This document shows, piece after piece, positions 27,171 through 35,487 of a stretch of DNA of 64,000 nucleotides. How positions within the stretch are numbered: position 1 is the first letter of the stretch; each line of letters begins with the position of its first letter. Where the stretch lies: positions 96,849-160,848 of the forward strand of contig JAUNVA010000003.1 of the NCBI GenBank assembly GCA_030537895.1, read 5' to 3'. Below the pieces are notes generated by a model, which ran no database searches, was not told the origin of the DNA, and saw only the letters and a list, made by a program, of their open reading frames with translations. The DNA is from Bowdeniella nasicola. Lineage in GTDB: Bacteria > Actinomycetota > Actinomycetes > Actinomycetales > Actinomycetaceae. The position numbers and the translations under genes are program-made.

Positions 27171-28429
27171 GATTCGAGATCGGCCAGGCAACCGCAGGTG
27201 GAATCAAACGGCCCGCCAATCAGGCACACCCCGAGGAGGGCGTCCACGGTGGTGACCAGATCCGCCAGGTCATCTCCACCGTCGAGGTGCGGCGCGTCGC
27301 CGTGAGCCCAGGCGTCAAGGGCCCACAGTGCCGCGGGCGTATCGAGGTCGTCGGTGAGGCAGTCGTGCACGACGAGTGCCGTGATCCCCGAACCGGGACG
27401 GCGTTCGCGCACCGCATCGCGGTAGTCGCGCAGCCGCTGCGTCGCGCGCTCGAGATCCGCATCGGACCACTGATGATCCTCCGCGTAGTGGTGGTCCAGC
27501 ATCGCAAGACGCACCACGCGCGGATCGATGCCCGACTCAACGAGCTTCGACGCGAGGACGAGGTTACCGAGCGATTTGCTCATCTTCTCTCCCTCATAGC
27601 CGATCATGCCGGCATGCAGGAAGAGAGAGTGGCCCTCGTGGCCGAGTTCGCGCAGATGCAGGGCGCTCATCTCGTGGTGGGGGAAGATCAAATCGGAGCC
27701 ACCCCCGCAGATCGTGGGGGCCCCGCCGAGGTAGCGCTCGGCGATCGCCGCGCATTCGATGTGCCACCCGGGGCGTCCCGGCCCCAGGGGGCCGCCGTCC
27801 CAGTGTGGCTCGCCCTCGCGGTGGGCGCGCCACACGAGCGGGTCCAGCGGATCGCGTTTGCCGGGACGCTGCGGATCTCCACCACGTTCGGCGAACAGCT
27901 CATGCATCTGCTCTCGCGGATAGCCGCTCACCTCGCCAAAGTCCCTATCTGACTGGACGCCGGCGTAGATGTCGGCGCCGTCGGCATCGTCGGCTTCCAC
28001 CCGGTAGGTGTCGCGCATCCGACCTACAGCATTGACGACAAGGTCGACTGACTCGACCGCTCCGACGTAGTGATCCGGAGCAATGATCCGCAAATTTTCC
28101 ATGTCGGAACGGAACAGGTCGATCTGGCTGGTCGCCAGATCCCGCCAGTCGACGCCCGTCTTCGCAGCCCGTTCGAGGAGCGGGTCGTCGATATCGGTCA
28201 CGTTTTGCGTGTAGGTGACCCGGTGGCCGTTGGCACGCAGCACACGCAGCAGCGTGTCAAACGTGAGGTAGGTGGCGACGTGCCCGAGGTGGGTCGCGTC
28301 ATAGGGTGTGATTCCGCAGACATACAGGGCGACGTTCTCGGGCGGTGTGACCCGCTCGGGTCCACAACGCACCGGCGAGGGTGCCTCATGACGGAGGTGG
28401 GGGACGGAAGGAGATGACCAGCTACGCAC
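27167..28429 (-). CDS. mshC: Mycothiol cysteine ligase MshC
   Basis: Joins cysteine to GlcN-inositol in mycothiol synthesis using ATP. The 420-residue class I synthetase-like protein starts RSWSSPSVPHLRHEAP and has LYVCGITPYDATHLGHVATY, holding the zinc-ligand Cys and HIGH-like element. It also has GWHIECAAIAERYLGG and the loop EKMSKSLGNLVLAS. It ends early compared with CysS, lacking the anticodon-binding domain, which separates MshC from cysteinyl-tRNA synthetase. GTG 28429 starts two bases after the uppP stop. A much longer in-frame reading through uppP is spurious. Confidence 0.94.
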   Translation of the reverse strand: MRSWSSPSVPHLRHEAPSPVRCGPERVTPPENVALYVCGITPYDATHLGHVATYLTFDTLLRVLRANGHRVTYTQNVTDIDDPLLERAAKTGVDWRDLATSQIDLFRSDMENLRIIAPDHYVGAVESVDLVVNAVGRMRDTYRVEADDADGADIYAGVQSDRDFGEVSGYPREQMHELFAERGGDPQRPGKRDPLDPLVWRAHREGEPHWDGGPLGPGRPGWHIECAAIAERYLGGAPTICGGGSDLIFPHHEMSALHLRELGHEGHSLFLHAGMIGYEGEKMSKSLGNLVLASKLVESGIDPRVVRLAMLDHHYAEDHQWSDADLERATQRLRDYRDAVRERRPGSGITALVVHDCLTDDLDTPAALWALDAWAHGDAPHLDGGDDLADLVTTVDALLGVCLIGGPFDSTCGCLADLES

Positions 28430-28431
28430 GG

Positions 28432-29286
28432 CTACGAGGTTACCGGGTACGCGTGAATCGCACCGGTCAAGACCAGGGCGACGACGACGATCGCGAGAAT
28501 CACCCGGTAAATCACAAACGGTGCAAACGTGTGTGTGGAGATGAGATCCAAGAACCAACGGATCACGAGGTAGGCAACGACGAATGCGATGACGGTCGCA
28601 AGTGCCGTCGCGCCGAGCCCCACCTGAGCGTCGTGCCTGAATCCGTCCTTCACCAGCTTGTAGAACCCCGAGCCGAGGACGGCAGGGATCGCGAGGAGGA
28701 ATGAGTAGTCGGCGGCAGCGCGGCGCGTGTAGCCAAGAAAGAGGCCCGCGGTGATGGTGCCACCGGAACGCGAGACCCCTGGGATGAGGGCGAGCGCCTG
28801 CGCGAAACCGAAGATCGTGGCGTCCCGAGCGGTCATCTGCTCCAGGGGGCGTTCCCGGGTAGAGAGATAGTCGGCACTTCCCATAAGCAGGCCAAAGCCC
28901 GCGAGCATCGCGGCGGTGAGGAACAGGTGCCGGAAGTTCGTCTCGATGAAGGACTCGAGGAGCAGTCCGAGGACGACGATCGGGATGGAGCCAAAGATCA
29001 CATACCATCCCATTCGGGCGTCCGGGTGGGACGGGTCCACCGAGCGCTTCCATGGGCCGAATGGCAGGGCCCCGACCCACGCCTTGATGATGGCGGCAAT
29101 CTTGTGGCGGTAGATGACGATCACCGCAGCCTCGGTCCCCAATTGGGTGATCGCCGTAAACGCGGCACCCGGGTCACGCCCTCCAAGAAGGTCACCGACA
29201 ATCCGCAGGTGTGCGGACGAAGAAATCGGGAGGAACTCGGTAAGTCCCTGTACCAGGCCTAGGATGACAGCTTCCCACCAACTCAT
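28432..29286 (-). CDS. uppP: Undecaprenyl-diphosphatase UppP
   Basis: Membrane phosphatase recycling the C55 lipid carrier for peptidoglycan and other envelope polymers; it also confers bacitracin resistance. The 284-residue, multi-helix protein carries both family signatures: [16 protein letters not shown] near the N-terminus and [17 protein letters not shown] in the middle. ATG 29286 is preceded by TACGCT (29293-29298) six bases away, suggesting a leaderless start of the uppP-mshC-HAD operon. Confidence 0.95.
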   Translation of the reverse strand: MSWWEAVILGLVQGLTEFLPISSSAHLRIVGDLLGGRDPGAAFTAITQLGTEAAVIVIYRHKIAAIIKAWVGALPFGPWKRSVDPSHPDARMGWYVIFGSIPIVVLGLLLESFIETNFRHLFLTAAMLAGFGLLMGSADYLSTRERPLEQMTARDATIFGFAQALALIPGVSRSGGTITAGLFLGYTRRAAADYSFLLAIPAVLGSGFYKLVKDGFRHDAQVGLGATALATVIAFVVAYLVIRWFLDLISTHTFAPFVIYRVILAIVVVALVLTGAIHAYPVTS

Positions 29287-29343
29287 GGCTCAAGCGTAGG
29301 GGGACTTGGCCCAAACAGGCGCATTGGCGCTACCGTGTCTGAC

Positions 29344-30279
29344 ATGGAACAGCGCACACTTGGCCAGACCGGACTGCGGGTTTCCGCGACGGCGCTCGGA
29401 ACAATGACCTGGGGGTCGGATACCGACGAGCATGAAGCCAAGGACTTGCTGACCGAGTTCCTCGATGCGGGCGGCACCCTGCTGGATACGGCGCCGGGCT
29501 ACGGCCAGGGCACAGCTGAAGAGGTCGTCGGATCTCTCATGAGCGGATCCGTGAATCGACGCGACGTCGTCCTCATGACCAAGGCAGGTGTCACGAGCGG
29601 TCCGGATGGCTCCGCACAGATCGAGACGTCGCGGCGCACCCTGCTCAATTCCCTCGATGACTCCCTCGCGCGGCTTGGCACCGACCACGTCGACCTGTTC
29701 ATGGTCCAGTCCCCCGATCCGGACACCCCACTCGAAGAGGTCGCCGCGGCCTTGCAATCAGCCGTGACCTCGGGCCGCGCGCACTACGTGGGCGTATGCC
29801 ACTTCTCCGCCTGGCAGGTGGCCTATCTGGCCGGACTCATGCGCGGCGGCGTGTCGCTGTCGGCCGCACAGGCAGAATATTCGCTCGTGCGCCGCTCCCC
29901 CGAGCGCGAGCTCATGGCGGCAACCCAGAACCTGGGGATCGGCTTTCTCGGCTGCGCCGCTCTCGGACGCGGCGTCCTCACCGGGAAATACCGCCATACG
30001 ATTCCCGCAGACTCGCGGGCGGCCTCGACGCACCTGGCGGCCTATGTGGAGCCCTACCTCAAGGAGCGCTTCACGGGAGTGATCGAAGCCGTGACGACGG
30101 CGGCGCAGGGTCTCGACGTCGACCCCATGGTGGTCGCGGTGGCGTGGGCGCTCGCCAACCCCGCCGTCGCGTCCTCGATTGTGGGTCCGCGCACGGCCGC
30201 TCAACTGCGCCCGCTCCTCGCGTCCGATCTGCAGCTCCCGCCCCAGATCTACGTGGCGTTGCGCGAGGCCTCCGCCTAG
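29344..30279 (+). CDS. Aldo/keto reductase family protein
   Basis: A 311-residue TIM-barrel reductase of the AKR superfamily with MEQRTLGQTGLRVSATALG. The Asp/Tyr catalytic pair is in LLDTAPGYGQG and the Lys in LMTKAG. The position of the fourth catalytic residue (His in most AKRs) reads VQSPDPDTP, so Gln replaces His. The cofactor-binding end IVGPRTAAQLRPLLASDL is normal for NADPH enzymes. ATG 29344 lies seven bases after TACCGT (29331-29336), consistent with a leaderless mRNA. It converges with the acidic-tail gene. Substrate unknown; the His-to-Gln change may alter activity. Confidence 0.9.
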   Translation: MEQRTLGQTGLRVSATALGTMTWGSDTDEHEAKDLLTEFLDAGGTLLDTAPGYGQGTAEEVVGSLMSGSVNRRDVVLMTKAGVTSGPDGSAQIETSRRTLLNSLDDSLARLGTDHVDLFMVQSPDPDTPLEEVAAALQSAVTSGRAHYVGVCHFSAWQVAYLAGLMRGGVSLSAAQAEYSLVRRSPERELMAATQNLGIGFLGCAALGRGVLTGKYRHTIPADSRAASTHLAAYVEPYLKERFTGVIEAVTTAAQGLDVDPMVVAVAWALANPAVASSIVGPRTAAQLRPLLASDLQLPPQIYVALREASA

Positions 30280-30306
30280 CGGATCCGCCAGTGGCGTCGC
30301 GGCAGG

Positions 30307-30615
30307 TTAGTCGTCCTCGTCGTCCTCATCGAGGTCGAAGTCGTCGTCGAGGTCGTCCTCGTCGTCATCGTCCTCATCGAAGTCATCGTCAAACTCATCG
30401 TCGTCGTCAAACACGTTGCCGTAGGTGTCCAACGGGACGTCGACATCGACGTTCGTCATGAGCGCGTCGTCATAGGTGAGGAATGCGTCCTCGAGGGTCT
30501 CTGCCGCGCTCGTGACGGCGGGGGCATCCGGGTCCTGGGCGGCCACGGCTGCGCTGTAGTGCGCCTCGAAGGCGGCGATGAGTCGATCGAGCGCTGCGCG
30601 CGGGTCAGTAGCCAT
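30307..30615 (-). CDS. Acidic-tail protein of unknown function
   Basis: A 102-residue protein. The first 70 residues are helical (PRAALDRLIAAFEAHYSAAV) and the last 35 are almost wholly Asp and Glu. Similar actinobacterial genes are often labelled primosomal protein or DNA primase, without experimental basis that I know of. The tail could mimic nucleic acid or bind basic partners or metal. ATG 30615 is six bases after TAGGGT (30622-30627). Codons for the tail create a low-complexity GTC/CTC tract at 30310-30420. Confidence 0.75.
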   Translation of the reverse strand: MATDPRAALDRLIAAFEAHYSAAVAAQDPDAPAVTSAAETLEDAFLTYDDALMTNVDVDVPLDTYGNVFDDDDEFDDDFDEDDDDEDDLDDDFDLDEDDEDD

Positions 30616-30665
30616 ATCTCGACCCTATCCAGTCGCGGCGCTCGACGCGAATAGATTCTGGATTT

Positions 30666-32003
30666 TTAGCATTCTTGAACCAGGTCGAGCAGGACACGGC
30701 AGCCGAAGGTGAGCGCCGAGATGGGGACGCGCTCATCGACGCCATGAAACATCGCCGGGAAATCCAGTTCCTCGGGCAGACGCAGCGGGGTGAAACCGTA
30801 GCCGCGGATACCAAGGTCATGGAGTGGCTTGTTGTCGGTCCCCGCCGAGAGCATGTAGGGCAAGACACGGGCGCCCGGATCGTGGCGGAGCACAAGGTCC
30901 GCCATGGTGTCCACGAGGTGGCCCTCAAAGGGAACCTCCAAACCGATCGCCTGCGCGACCGGCTCTATCGTGATGCCGGGGCCTGCGAGTCGCTTGATCG
31001 TCGCGAGCATGTCCTCCTCAGTGCCGGGGATAGGACGCACATCGATCGTGGCCTCCGCCCGGGTCGGAATGACGTTCGCCTTATAGCCGGCGGCAAGCTG
31101 CGTGGGGTTCACTCCGGTGCGCAGGGTCGCTCCCACGAACGTGCGCGCAGGCCCGAGTGCCTCCACGAGCGGCCAGATGGTGTCCTCGTCCTCCTCCGAC
31201 CACGATCGGCCGGTGAGGTCTGCGACACCGTCGAGCAGTTGACGAACGGTGGGGCTCAGGTCAAGTGGCCAGGCGTGTCGACCGATCCGCGCCAGGGCTT
31301 CAGCCAAGCGGACCAGGGCATTATCCTCATTGATCTGTGAGCCATGGCCCGCCCGCCCCGAGGCAATGAGACGCAGCCATTGCAACCCCTTTTCAGCCGT
31401 CTGCATGAGGTAGACGCGCCGTCCGGCGACCGTGGTGGAGTAGCCTCCCACTTCCCCGATGGCTTCGGTTGCCCCCTCAAAGACCTCGGGATGGTGGTCA
31501 ACTATCCAGCGTCCACCGAGTTGGGAGGCATTCTCCTCGTCGGCAAAGAAGGCCAGGATGATGTCCCGCGGGGGTTGGATGCCGGCTCGCTGCACGTAGC
31601 GCACCACGGCCAGGATCATGGCAACCATGTCTTTCATATCGACGGCGCCGCGCCCCCAGATCATGCCGTCATGGACCTCGGCGGCGAACGGGTCGACACT
31701 CCAGTCCTCGGCCTGCGCGGGTACGACGTCGGTGTGGCCATGCAAAATAAGCGCGGGGCGTGAGGAGTCAGAACCCTCAAGGCGCGCGAACACTGAGGTA
31801 CGTCCCCGGACCGATTCCAGGATTGTGGTCTGCAATCCCACATCCTCCAGGAGTTCGGCGACATATTCGGCCGCCGCCCGCTCAACCATCTCAGCCGAGT
31901 CCCCAAAATTCGAGGTGTCGAAGCGAATGAGCCGCCGGCAGATCTCGACAACCTCATCTTCGGGCCGCGGGACTGTGCGATCGTGGTCACGTGAGAGCGT
32001 CAT
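30666..32003 (-). CDS. M20-family metallopeptidase/dipeptidase
   Basis: A 445-residue zinc-dependent amidohydrolase or dipeptidase. Metal ligands appear in ILHGHTDVVPAQAEDW and GRGAVDMKDMVAMI; the catalytic Glu and metal Glu are the pair in FFADEENASQLG. The dimerisation domain includes GRAGHGSQINEDNALVRL. The distal His lies near the C-terminus in FPAMFHGVDERVPI. TAGTCT (32010-32015) is six bases before ATG 32003, again a leaderless arrangement. Physiological substrate unknown. Confidence 0.92.
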   Translation of the reverse strand: MTLSRDHDRTVPRPEDEVVEICRRLIRFDTSNFGDSAEMVERAAAEYVAELLEDVGLQTTILESVRGRTSVFARLEGSDSSRPALILHGHTDVVPAQAEDWSVDPFAAEVHDGMIWGRGAVDMKDMVAMILAVVRYVQRAGIQPPRDIILAFFADEENASQLGGRWIVDHHPEVFEGATEAIGEVGGYSTTVAGRRVYLMQTAEKGLQWLRLIASGRAGHGSQINEDNALVRLAEALARIGRHAWPLDLSPTVRQLLDGVADLTGRSWSEEDEDTIWPLVEALGPARTFVGATLRTGVNPTQLAAGYKANVIPTRAEATIDVRPIPGTEEDMLATIKRLAGPGITIEPVAQAIGLEVPFEGHLVDTMADLVLRHDPGARVLPYMLSAGTDNKPLHDLGIRGYGFTPLRLPEELDFPAMFHGVDERVPISALTFGCRVLLDLVQEC

Positions 32004-32053
32004 GTTTCCAGACTAACCAGCACCGCGGTGGCGGTCATCACAAGCGCAAGATT

Positions 32054-32082
32054 TTCCTCAACCGCCCCGGTCGTGCTAGATT
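32054..32082 (+). promoter_or_regulatory. tRNA-Leu(GAG) promoter candidate
   Basis: -35-like TTCCTC (32054-32059), 17-base spacer and -10 TAGATT (32077-32082), placing transcription start about 17 bases before the tRNA. Confidence 0.45.
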
Positions 32083-32105
32083 CGATCTCGCTGTCGAAGC
32101 AACCT

Positions 32106-32191
32106 GCGCGGGTGGCGGAATAGGCAGACGCGCTAGCTTGAGGTGCTAGTCCTCGTATTAGAGGGTGGGGGTTCAAGTCCCCCTCCGCGCA
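32106..32191 (+). tRNA. tRNA-Leu (anticodon GAG)
   Basis: An 86-base class II tRNA. Acceptor GCGCGGG pairs with TCCGCGC plus discriminator A at 32191; the T arm has GGTTCAAGTCC. The anticodon stem CTAGC/GCTAG encloses TTGAGGT, giving GAG for CUC and CUU codons. A long variable arm is present. CCA is not encoded. Confidence 0.96.
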
Positions 32192-32197
32192 CTCATC

Positions 32198-32234
32198 ACA
32201 CGGGCCGCGATATCAGTGATATCGCGGCCCGTGT
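32198..32234 (+). terminator. tRNA-Leu terminator hairpin
   Basis: A perfect 17-base-pair inverted repeat (arms 32198-32214 and 32218-32234) with a three-base loop AGT, six bases beyond the tRNA end. Few T residues follow. Confidence 0.85.
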
Positions 32235-32304
32235 CGTCGTCTGCCCGTACCCCGTGGCGTTCCCACCCCCTCGGGTCCGTTTGTCCAGCCCTGCACACGA
32301 TGAG

Positions 32305-32333
32305 TTTCCCCTCACGGCTTGATTCGATACGCT
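32305..32333 (+). promoter_or_regulatory. Promoter candidate for the HicA-like gene
   Basis: TTTCCC (32305-32310), 17-base spacer and TACGCT (32328-32333), ending 77 bases before the ATG. Fits sigma-A spacing; hexamers are imperfect. Confidence 0.35.
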
Positions 32334-32410
32334 CGCTCTACACGGATCCGCACACCGAAGCCCCCAGGTGCGTGAATCATTCGCGAGTACCCGGCCGGAA
32401 GGACGCTCAC

Positions 32411-33280
32411 ATGGCTGACCTACTCGACGATCCGGTCCTCACGCTCGCCAGGTCACTCCTTCACGAACTCCGTGCTGTGCTCTCCCCGAGAAAAGAGGTG
32501 GCTGCCCGGCTCGACGGCGCTCTGCGCCACCTCGAAGGGGCCTGCCCCACGTCCGTTCCTGAGCCCATCTCGAAACCCGCCGGGACGAGGTCATCCCCTG
32601 TCGATGAGCCCGCAGCCAAGACGGCACCGGCGCCCAGCCCCATCGATCTCGAGTCTTACGTCGCTCAACGCGCCATTGTCGAAGAAGGCGGGCGGATGTA
32701 CCTCCCCACTCATCTCACACCAGCTCCGCCTCCCCAGCCGCGCAAGCCTGGCCCGGAGACGGCTTGGCAGAGTGTGCAGTGCATTCGTACCGCATACTTG
32801 GCAGCACAAAACTTCGGGCTCACGCAGGAGCAGGTCGCCGCCATGGTGCACTCTCCGGACATGAAACGGCCGGGCCCGAGGCACGCAAAGTATCGCAGCA
32901 CCGCCACGTATTACTTCCGGGGCGGTCATGCAGCACTCGTCTCCGATCGAGACGGCGCGATTCTCGCAATCCGCACCGCCGACGACGCCATGAGTCAGAT
33001 CCAGGCCCCAGGTGTGCGCACCCCAGGTCAGCGCACGGCGCGAGGCGGTGCCGGGCGCAGCTGGCCCACCTCAGCTAAAGAGCTGAAGGCACGGCTCAGG
33101 GAGCATGGCTTCACGGTTCAAACCGGCAAGACACACCCGCGCATCGTTCACCAAGATCACCCCGGTCGCCACGTCACGTTCTCGAGCACACCCTCGGACA
33201 ACTGGCGTGCGCTGAAGAATCTCGGCCGTCAGATTCGAGCGACATTTGGCGTCGATCTGCGCGACATGCCCTCCACATAG
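32411..33280 (+). CDS. Protein with DUF4258-like and HicA-like (toxin-type) domains
   Basis: A 289-residue protein I do not recognise as a named family. Residues 1-45 are helical, 46-115 Pro/Ala-rich linker. Residues about 117-190 (AWQSVQCIRTAYLAAQNFGL, then GHAALVSDRDGAILAIRT) resemble DUF4258. Residues 218-280 (TSAKELKARLREHGFTVQTG, then THPRIVHQDHPGRHVTF) resemble the HicA mRNA-interferase fold with the candidate catalytic His at 242. ATG 32411 has GGAAGGA upstream. It stands alone between the tRNA-Leu terminator and pckG, with no HicB-type antitoxin. Domain calls rest on pattern only. Confidence 0.7.
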   Translation: MADLLDDPVLTLARSLLHELRAVLSPRKEVAARLDGALRHLEGACPTSVPEPISKPAGTRSSPVDEPAAKTAPAPSPIDLESYVAQRAIVEEGGRMYLPTHLTPAPPPQPRKPGPETAWQSVQCIRTAYLAAQNFGLTQEQVAAMVHSPDMKRPGPRHAKYRSTATYYFRGGHAALVSDRDGAILAIRTADDAMSQIQAPGVRTPGQRTARGGAGRSWPTSAKELKARLREHGFTVQTGKTHPRIVHQDHPGRHVTFSSTPSDNWRALKNLGRQIRATFGVDLRDMPST

Positions 33281-33289
33281 CAACCGAGA

Positions 33290-33321
33290 GCGCGCGCCAC
33301 CACCCACCGAGTGGCGCGCGC
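33290..33321. terminator. Convergent terminator hairpin between HicA-like gene and pckG
   Basis: GCGCGCGCCAC (33290-33300) pairs perfectly with GTGGCGCGCGC (33311-33321) around a ten-base loop. It lies between two converging stop codons, so it may serve both strands. Confidence 0.75.
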
Positions 33322-33331
33322 CCGGTTCACC

Positions 33332-35185
33332 TTAGAGCTCACGCAGGCGGGTATCCACCGCCTGGTGAGCCTGCCAAATCTCGTCTGGCAACCCTTCGAA
33401 TTGCTCCAAGTAGGACTGCCGCCTCTCGAGCTCGTTCTTCCACCGCTTCGTATCGATCGAGAGAATGGCGGCGAGGTCGCATAGTGAGCCCTCAAATCCC
33501 TCGAGATTCAGCTCGTCTTGGTGCGGCACGATGCCGACGGGCGTGTGACGGCCCTCGACCCGGCCGTCCTTCAGGTCCAGTAACCACAGCAGGGCGCGCA
33601 GGTTGTCACGGTAGCCGGGCCACAGGAACCGGCCGGTCACCTCATCACGCTGGAACCAGTTGACGTGCGCGAAGATTGGCAGTTCGCGAGCACGTCCCAG
33701 GACCTCCAGCCAGTGGGCCGCGTAGGCGCCCTCCGGGTAGGACATAAACGGGCGCATTGACATCGGGTCATACCGCAACTGCCCGTCCTTGCCTTCCGCG
33801 GCGAAGGTGGCCTCGGCCCCGAGCGTGAGACCGTCATAGACACCTTCGGCCAGGTCGGTCATCGCCCGAATCAGGGGCTCCCGGTCCCGTACGCGGCCTC
33901 CAAAAATAATGGCGTCGATGGGGACGCCGCGGGGCTCGTCATAGTCGGGGGCGACATTGGGCACGTTCGCGAGGGAGGTAGTGAACCGGGAATTCGGATG
34001 CGCCCACTCGTCCCCGCGCGCCCCCGAGCGTTGGCGCTCCGTCGGCCGCTCGGAGATCGGCTCCCCCTTCCAATCCACCCATCCCGAGACATCCTCGGGA
34101 TAGTCGGGGGTTTTTCCCTCCCACCAGACGTCTTCGGTGTCAGGGTTGTAGGCGACGTTCGTGAACAGCGTGCCGGTCCCCTCGCCAATGGCCTCCATGG
34201 CGGTCGGGTTTGACGACCAGTTCGTATCCTTCGCGACGCCGAACGCTCCGAACTCAGGGTTCATACCGTAGACCCGACCGTCTTCGGGGTCGATCCGTAA
34301 CCAGACGATATCGTCACCGTAAAACTGCACCTCGTAGCGGTCGGACAGCGCGTCCGGGGCGAGCATCATCGCGAGGTTCGTCTTACCTGACGCCGAGGGG
34401 AATCCGCCGCAAATGTAGCGTGTCCTTCCCTCCACCCTGTCCTTGATCCCGATGAGCATGAACTGCTCGGCAAGAAATTGTCCGGAGACCCACCCGTCGT
34501 ATGCGGCCAGGCGCAAGCCGTGGGCGATCTTGCCCAGCAGCGCATTACCACCGTAAGAAGAACCGAAGTGCACGATGGTGCGATCATCCGCGACAGTTGC
34601 GAACAGACGCTGATCGGCATCGGTTCCCTGCCCGAGATTCTTGAGATCACCGGTCACGTGCACGGCGCGGACAAACTCACTGGGCTCATCCAGATCGTTC
34701 ACATAGGAGACGCCCACGCGCGACATGCGCAGCATGTGCAACACAACGGTCCGGTTATCGGTGAGTTGTACGCCACGCGCCCACCTCTCAAGAGGTGACC
34801 CCTGGGGCGCCATGAGATAGGGGATGACGTACATGGTCTTGCCTCGGGAGGCACCGCGCATCTTGTCAATCTGCTCGGCGGTGACCTCATCCGCGTCGCG
34901 CCAGTTGTTATACACCCCGCGGTCCGAAGGACGGTGGGTCGCAACCACAGTGCGTTCCTCGGACCGGGCCGTGTCCTTGGCATAGGAGCGCGAGTAGTAG
35001 CGACCGTCGCCCGCCGGGGCAATCTCGCCGGCAGCGAGTGCCTCGTCGAGAAGACGCTGATCATCGCTCGCCTCAACCACCTCAACCCTGTCGGGCTCTG
35101 TGATATCGGCCCATCGGCTGATGTAGTCCACGACCGCGCGGTTGGTCACGCCCGCCTCGCGCGCGATCTGGTCGATTCCTCGCAT
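33332..35185 (-). CDS. pckG: Phosphoenolpyruvate carboxykinase (GTP)
   Basis: Decarboxylates and phosphorylates oxaloacetate to PEP, linking the TCA cycle with gluconeogenesis. The 617-residue GTP-type enzyme shows HFGSSYGGNALLGKI, FLAEQFMLIGI, the P-loop FPSASGKTNLAMML, VQFYGDDIVWLRID and GMNPEFGAFGVAKDTNWSS. The P-loop residue that is a reactive Cys in most GTP-PEPCKs (SACGKTN) is Ser here. ATG 35185 is chosen because GGGAG lies five bases upstream; GTG 35191 and ATG 35188 also fit. A palindromic IdeR-like element lies directly upstream. Confidence 0.96.
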   Translation of the reverse strand: MRGIDQIAREAGVTNRAVVDYISRWADITEPDRVEVVEASDDQRLLDEALAAGEIAPAGDGRYYSRSYAKDTARSEERTVVATHRPSDRGVYNNWRDADEVTAEQIDKMRGASRGKTMYVIPYLMAPQGSPLERWARGVQLTDNRTVVLHMLRMSRVGVSYVNDLDEPSEFVRAVHVTGDLKNLGQGTDADQRLFATVADDRTIVHFGSSYGGNALLGKIAHGLRLAAYDGWVSGQFLAEQFMLIGIKDRVEGRTRYICGGFPSASGKTNLAMMLAPDALSDRYEVQFYGDDIVWLRIDPEDGRVYGMNPEFGAFGVAKDTNWSSNPTAMEAIGEGTGTLFTNVAYNPDTEDVWWEGKTPDYPEDVSGWVDWKGEPISERPTERQRSGARGDEWAHPNSRFTTSLANVPNVAPDYDEPRGVPIDAIIFGGRVRDREPLIRAMTDLAEGVYDGLTLGAEATFAAEGKDGQLRYDPMSMRPFMSYPEGAYAAHWLEVLGRARELPIFAHVNWFQRDEVTGRFLWPGYRDNLRALLWLLDLKDGRVEGRHTPVGIVPHQDELNLEGFEGSLCDLAAILSIDTKRWKNELERRQSYLEQFEGLPDEIWQAHQAVDTRLREL

Positions 35186-35195
35186 CATCACTCCC

Positions 35196-35214
35196 TAATA
35201 TTCGGCTTGCCTAA
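35196..35214 (-). promoter_or_regulatory. DtxR/IdeR-like palindromic element before pckG
   Basis: Minus-strand TTAGGCAAGCCGAATATTA agrees with the DtxR/IdeR consensus at about 13 of 19 positions, best in the left half. It lies just upstream of the ribosome site, where a bound repressor could block transcription. Speculative. Confidence 0.25.
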
Positions 35215-35268
35215 CTTTTCTCCTCAGCATAGGCGAACTTTGGGGAGGTGCGGTAGGTTCATCGCCCC

Positions 35269-35297
35269 TTGCATAGGCGCTTCGAGGGAACTACAAT
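35269..35297 (+). promoter_or_regulatory. Strong sigma-A-type promoter
   Basis: -35 TTGCAT (35269-35274), exactly 17 bases, then -10 TACAAT (35292-35297). Predicted start near 35304. It is among the best consensus promoters in the window and fires away from pckG into the structured leader. Confidence 0.75.
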
Positions 35298-35303
35298 GGT
35301 GCA

Positions 35304-35487
35304 GTTACGCTGGCGCGATGAGCCGCTGCCGCAGGTAACAGGCTGACCGGCTGCCCCGTCAAACCGTGACGGTACCGGTCCACATCCCGCGATGCGTCGC
35401 AACGACCAACCCCGTGGAGCAAGACCAACGCCCCACGCTTGGTCGCGCACGAGTACGCGGGCCTAAGACATCACTGAAGGATGAACG
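35304..35487 (+). ncRNA. Structured 5' leader of unknown class (riboswitch/attenuator candidate)
   Basis: About 184 transcribed bases between the strong promoter and a small ORF. Hairpin 1: GTTAC (35304-35308) with GTAAC (35335-35339). Hairpin 2: GACCGG/CCGGTC (35345-35350, 35375-35380) enclosing CCGTCA/TGACGG (35356-35361, 35367-35372). Region 3 can fold two ways: TTGGTC (35439-35444) pairs either with GACCAA at 35423-35428, or with GACCAA at 35404-35409 reinforced by CGTGG/CCACG (35413-35417, 35433-35437). I could not match it to cobalamin, SAM, TPP, glycine, ydaO or guanidine motifs. Pairing is by eye. Confidence 0.5.

Noticed and set aside
28430..29080. Long upstream extension of the mshC reading frame
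   Set aside because: It runs through uppP, which has full family motifs; mshC starts at GTG 28429 with the family N-terminus.
30310..30420. Repetitive tract resembling a CRISPR-like or tandem repeat
   Set aside because: It is the reverse complement of Asp/Glu codons for the acidic protein tail; no spacer pattern. No CRISPR array or cas gene is present in the window.
32106..33280. tRNA-Leu as attachment site for an integrative element
   Set aside because: No integrase and no repeat of the tRNA 3' end was found in the following kilobase.
35304..35487. Cobalamin, SAM or other known riboswitch in the pckG-GNAT intergenic leader
   Set aside because: None of the conserved core boxes I can recall is present; left as unclassified.
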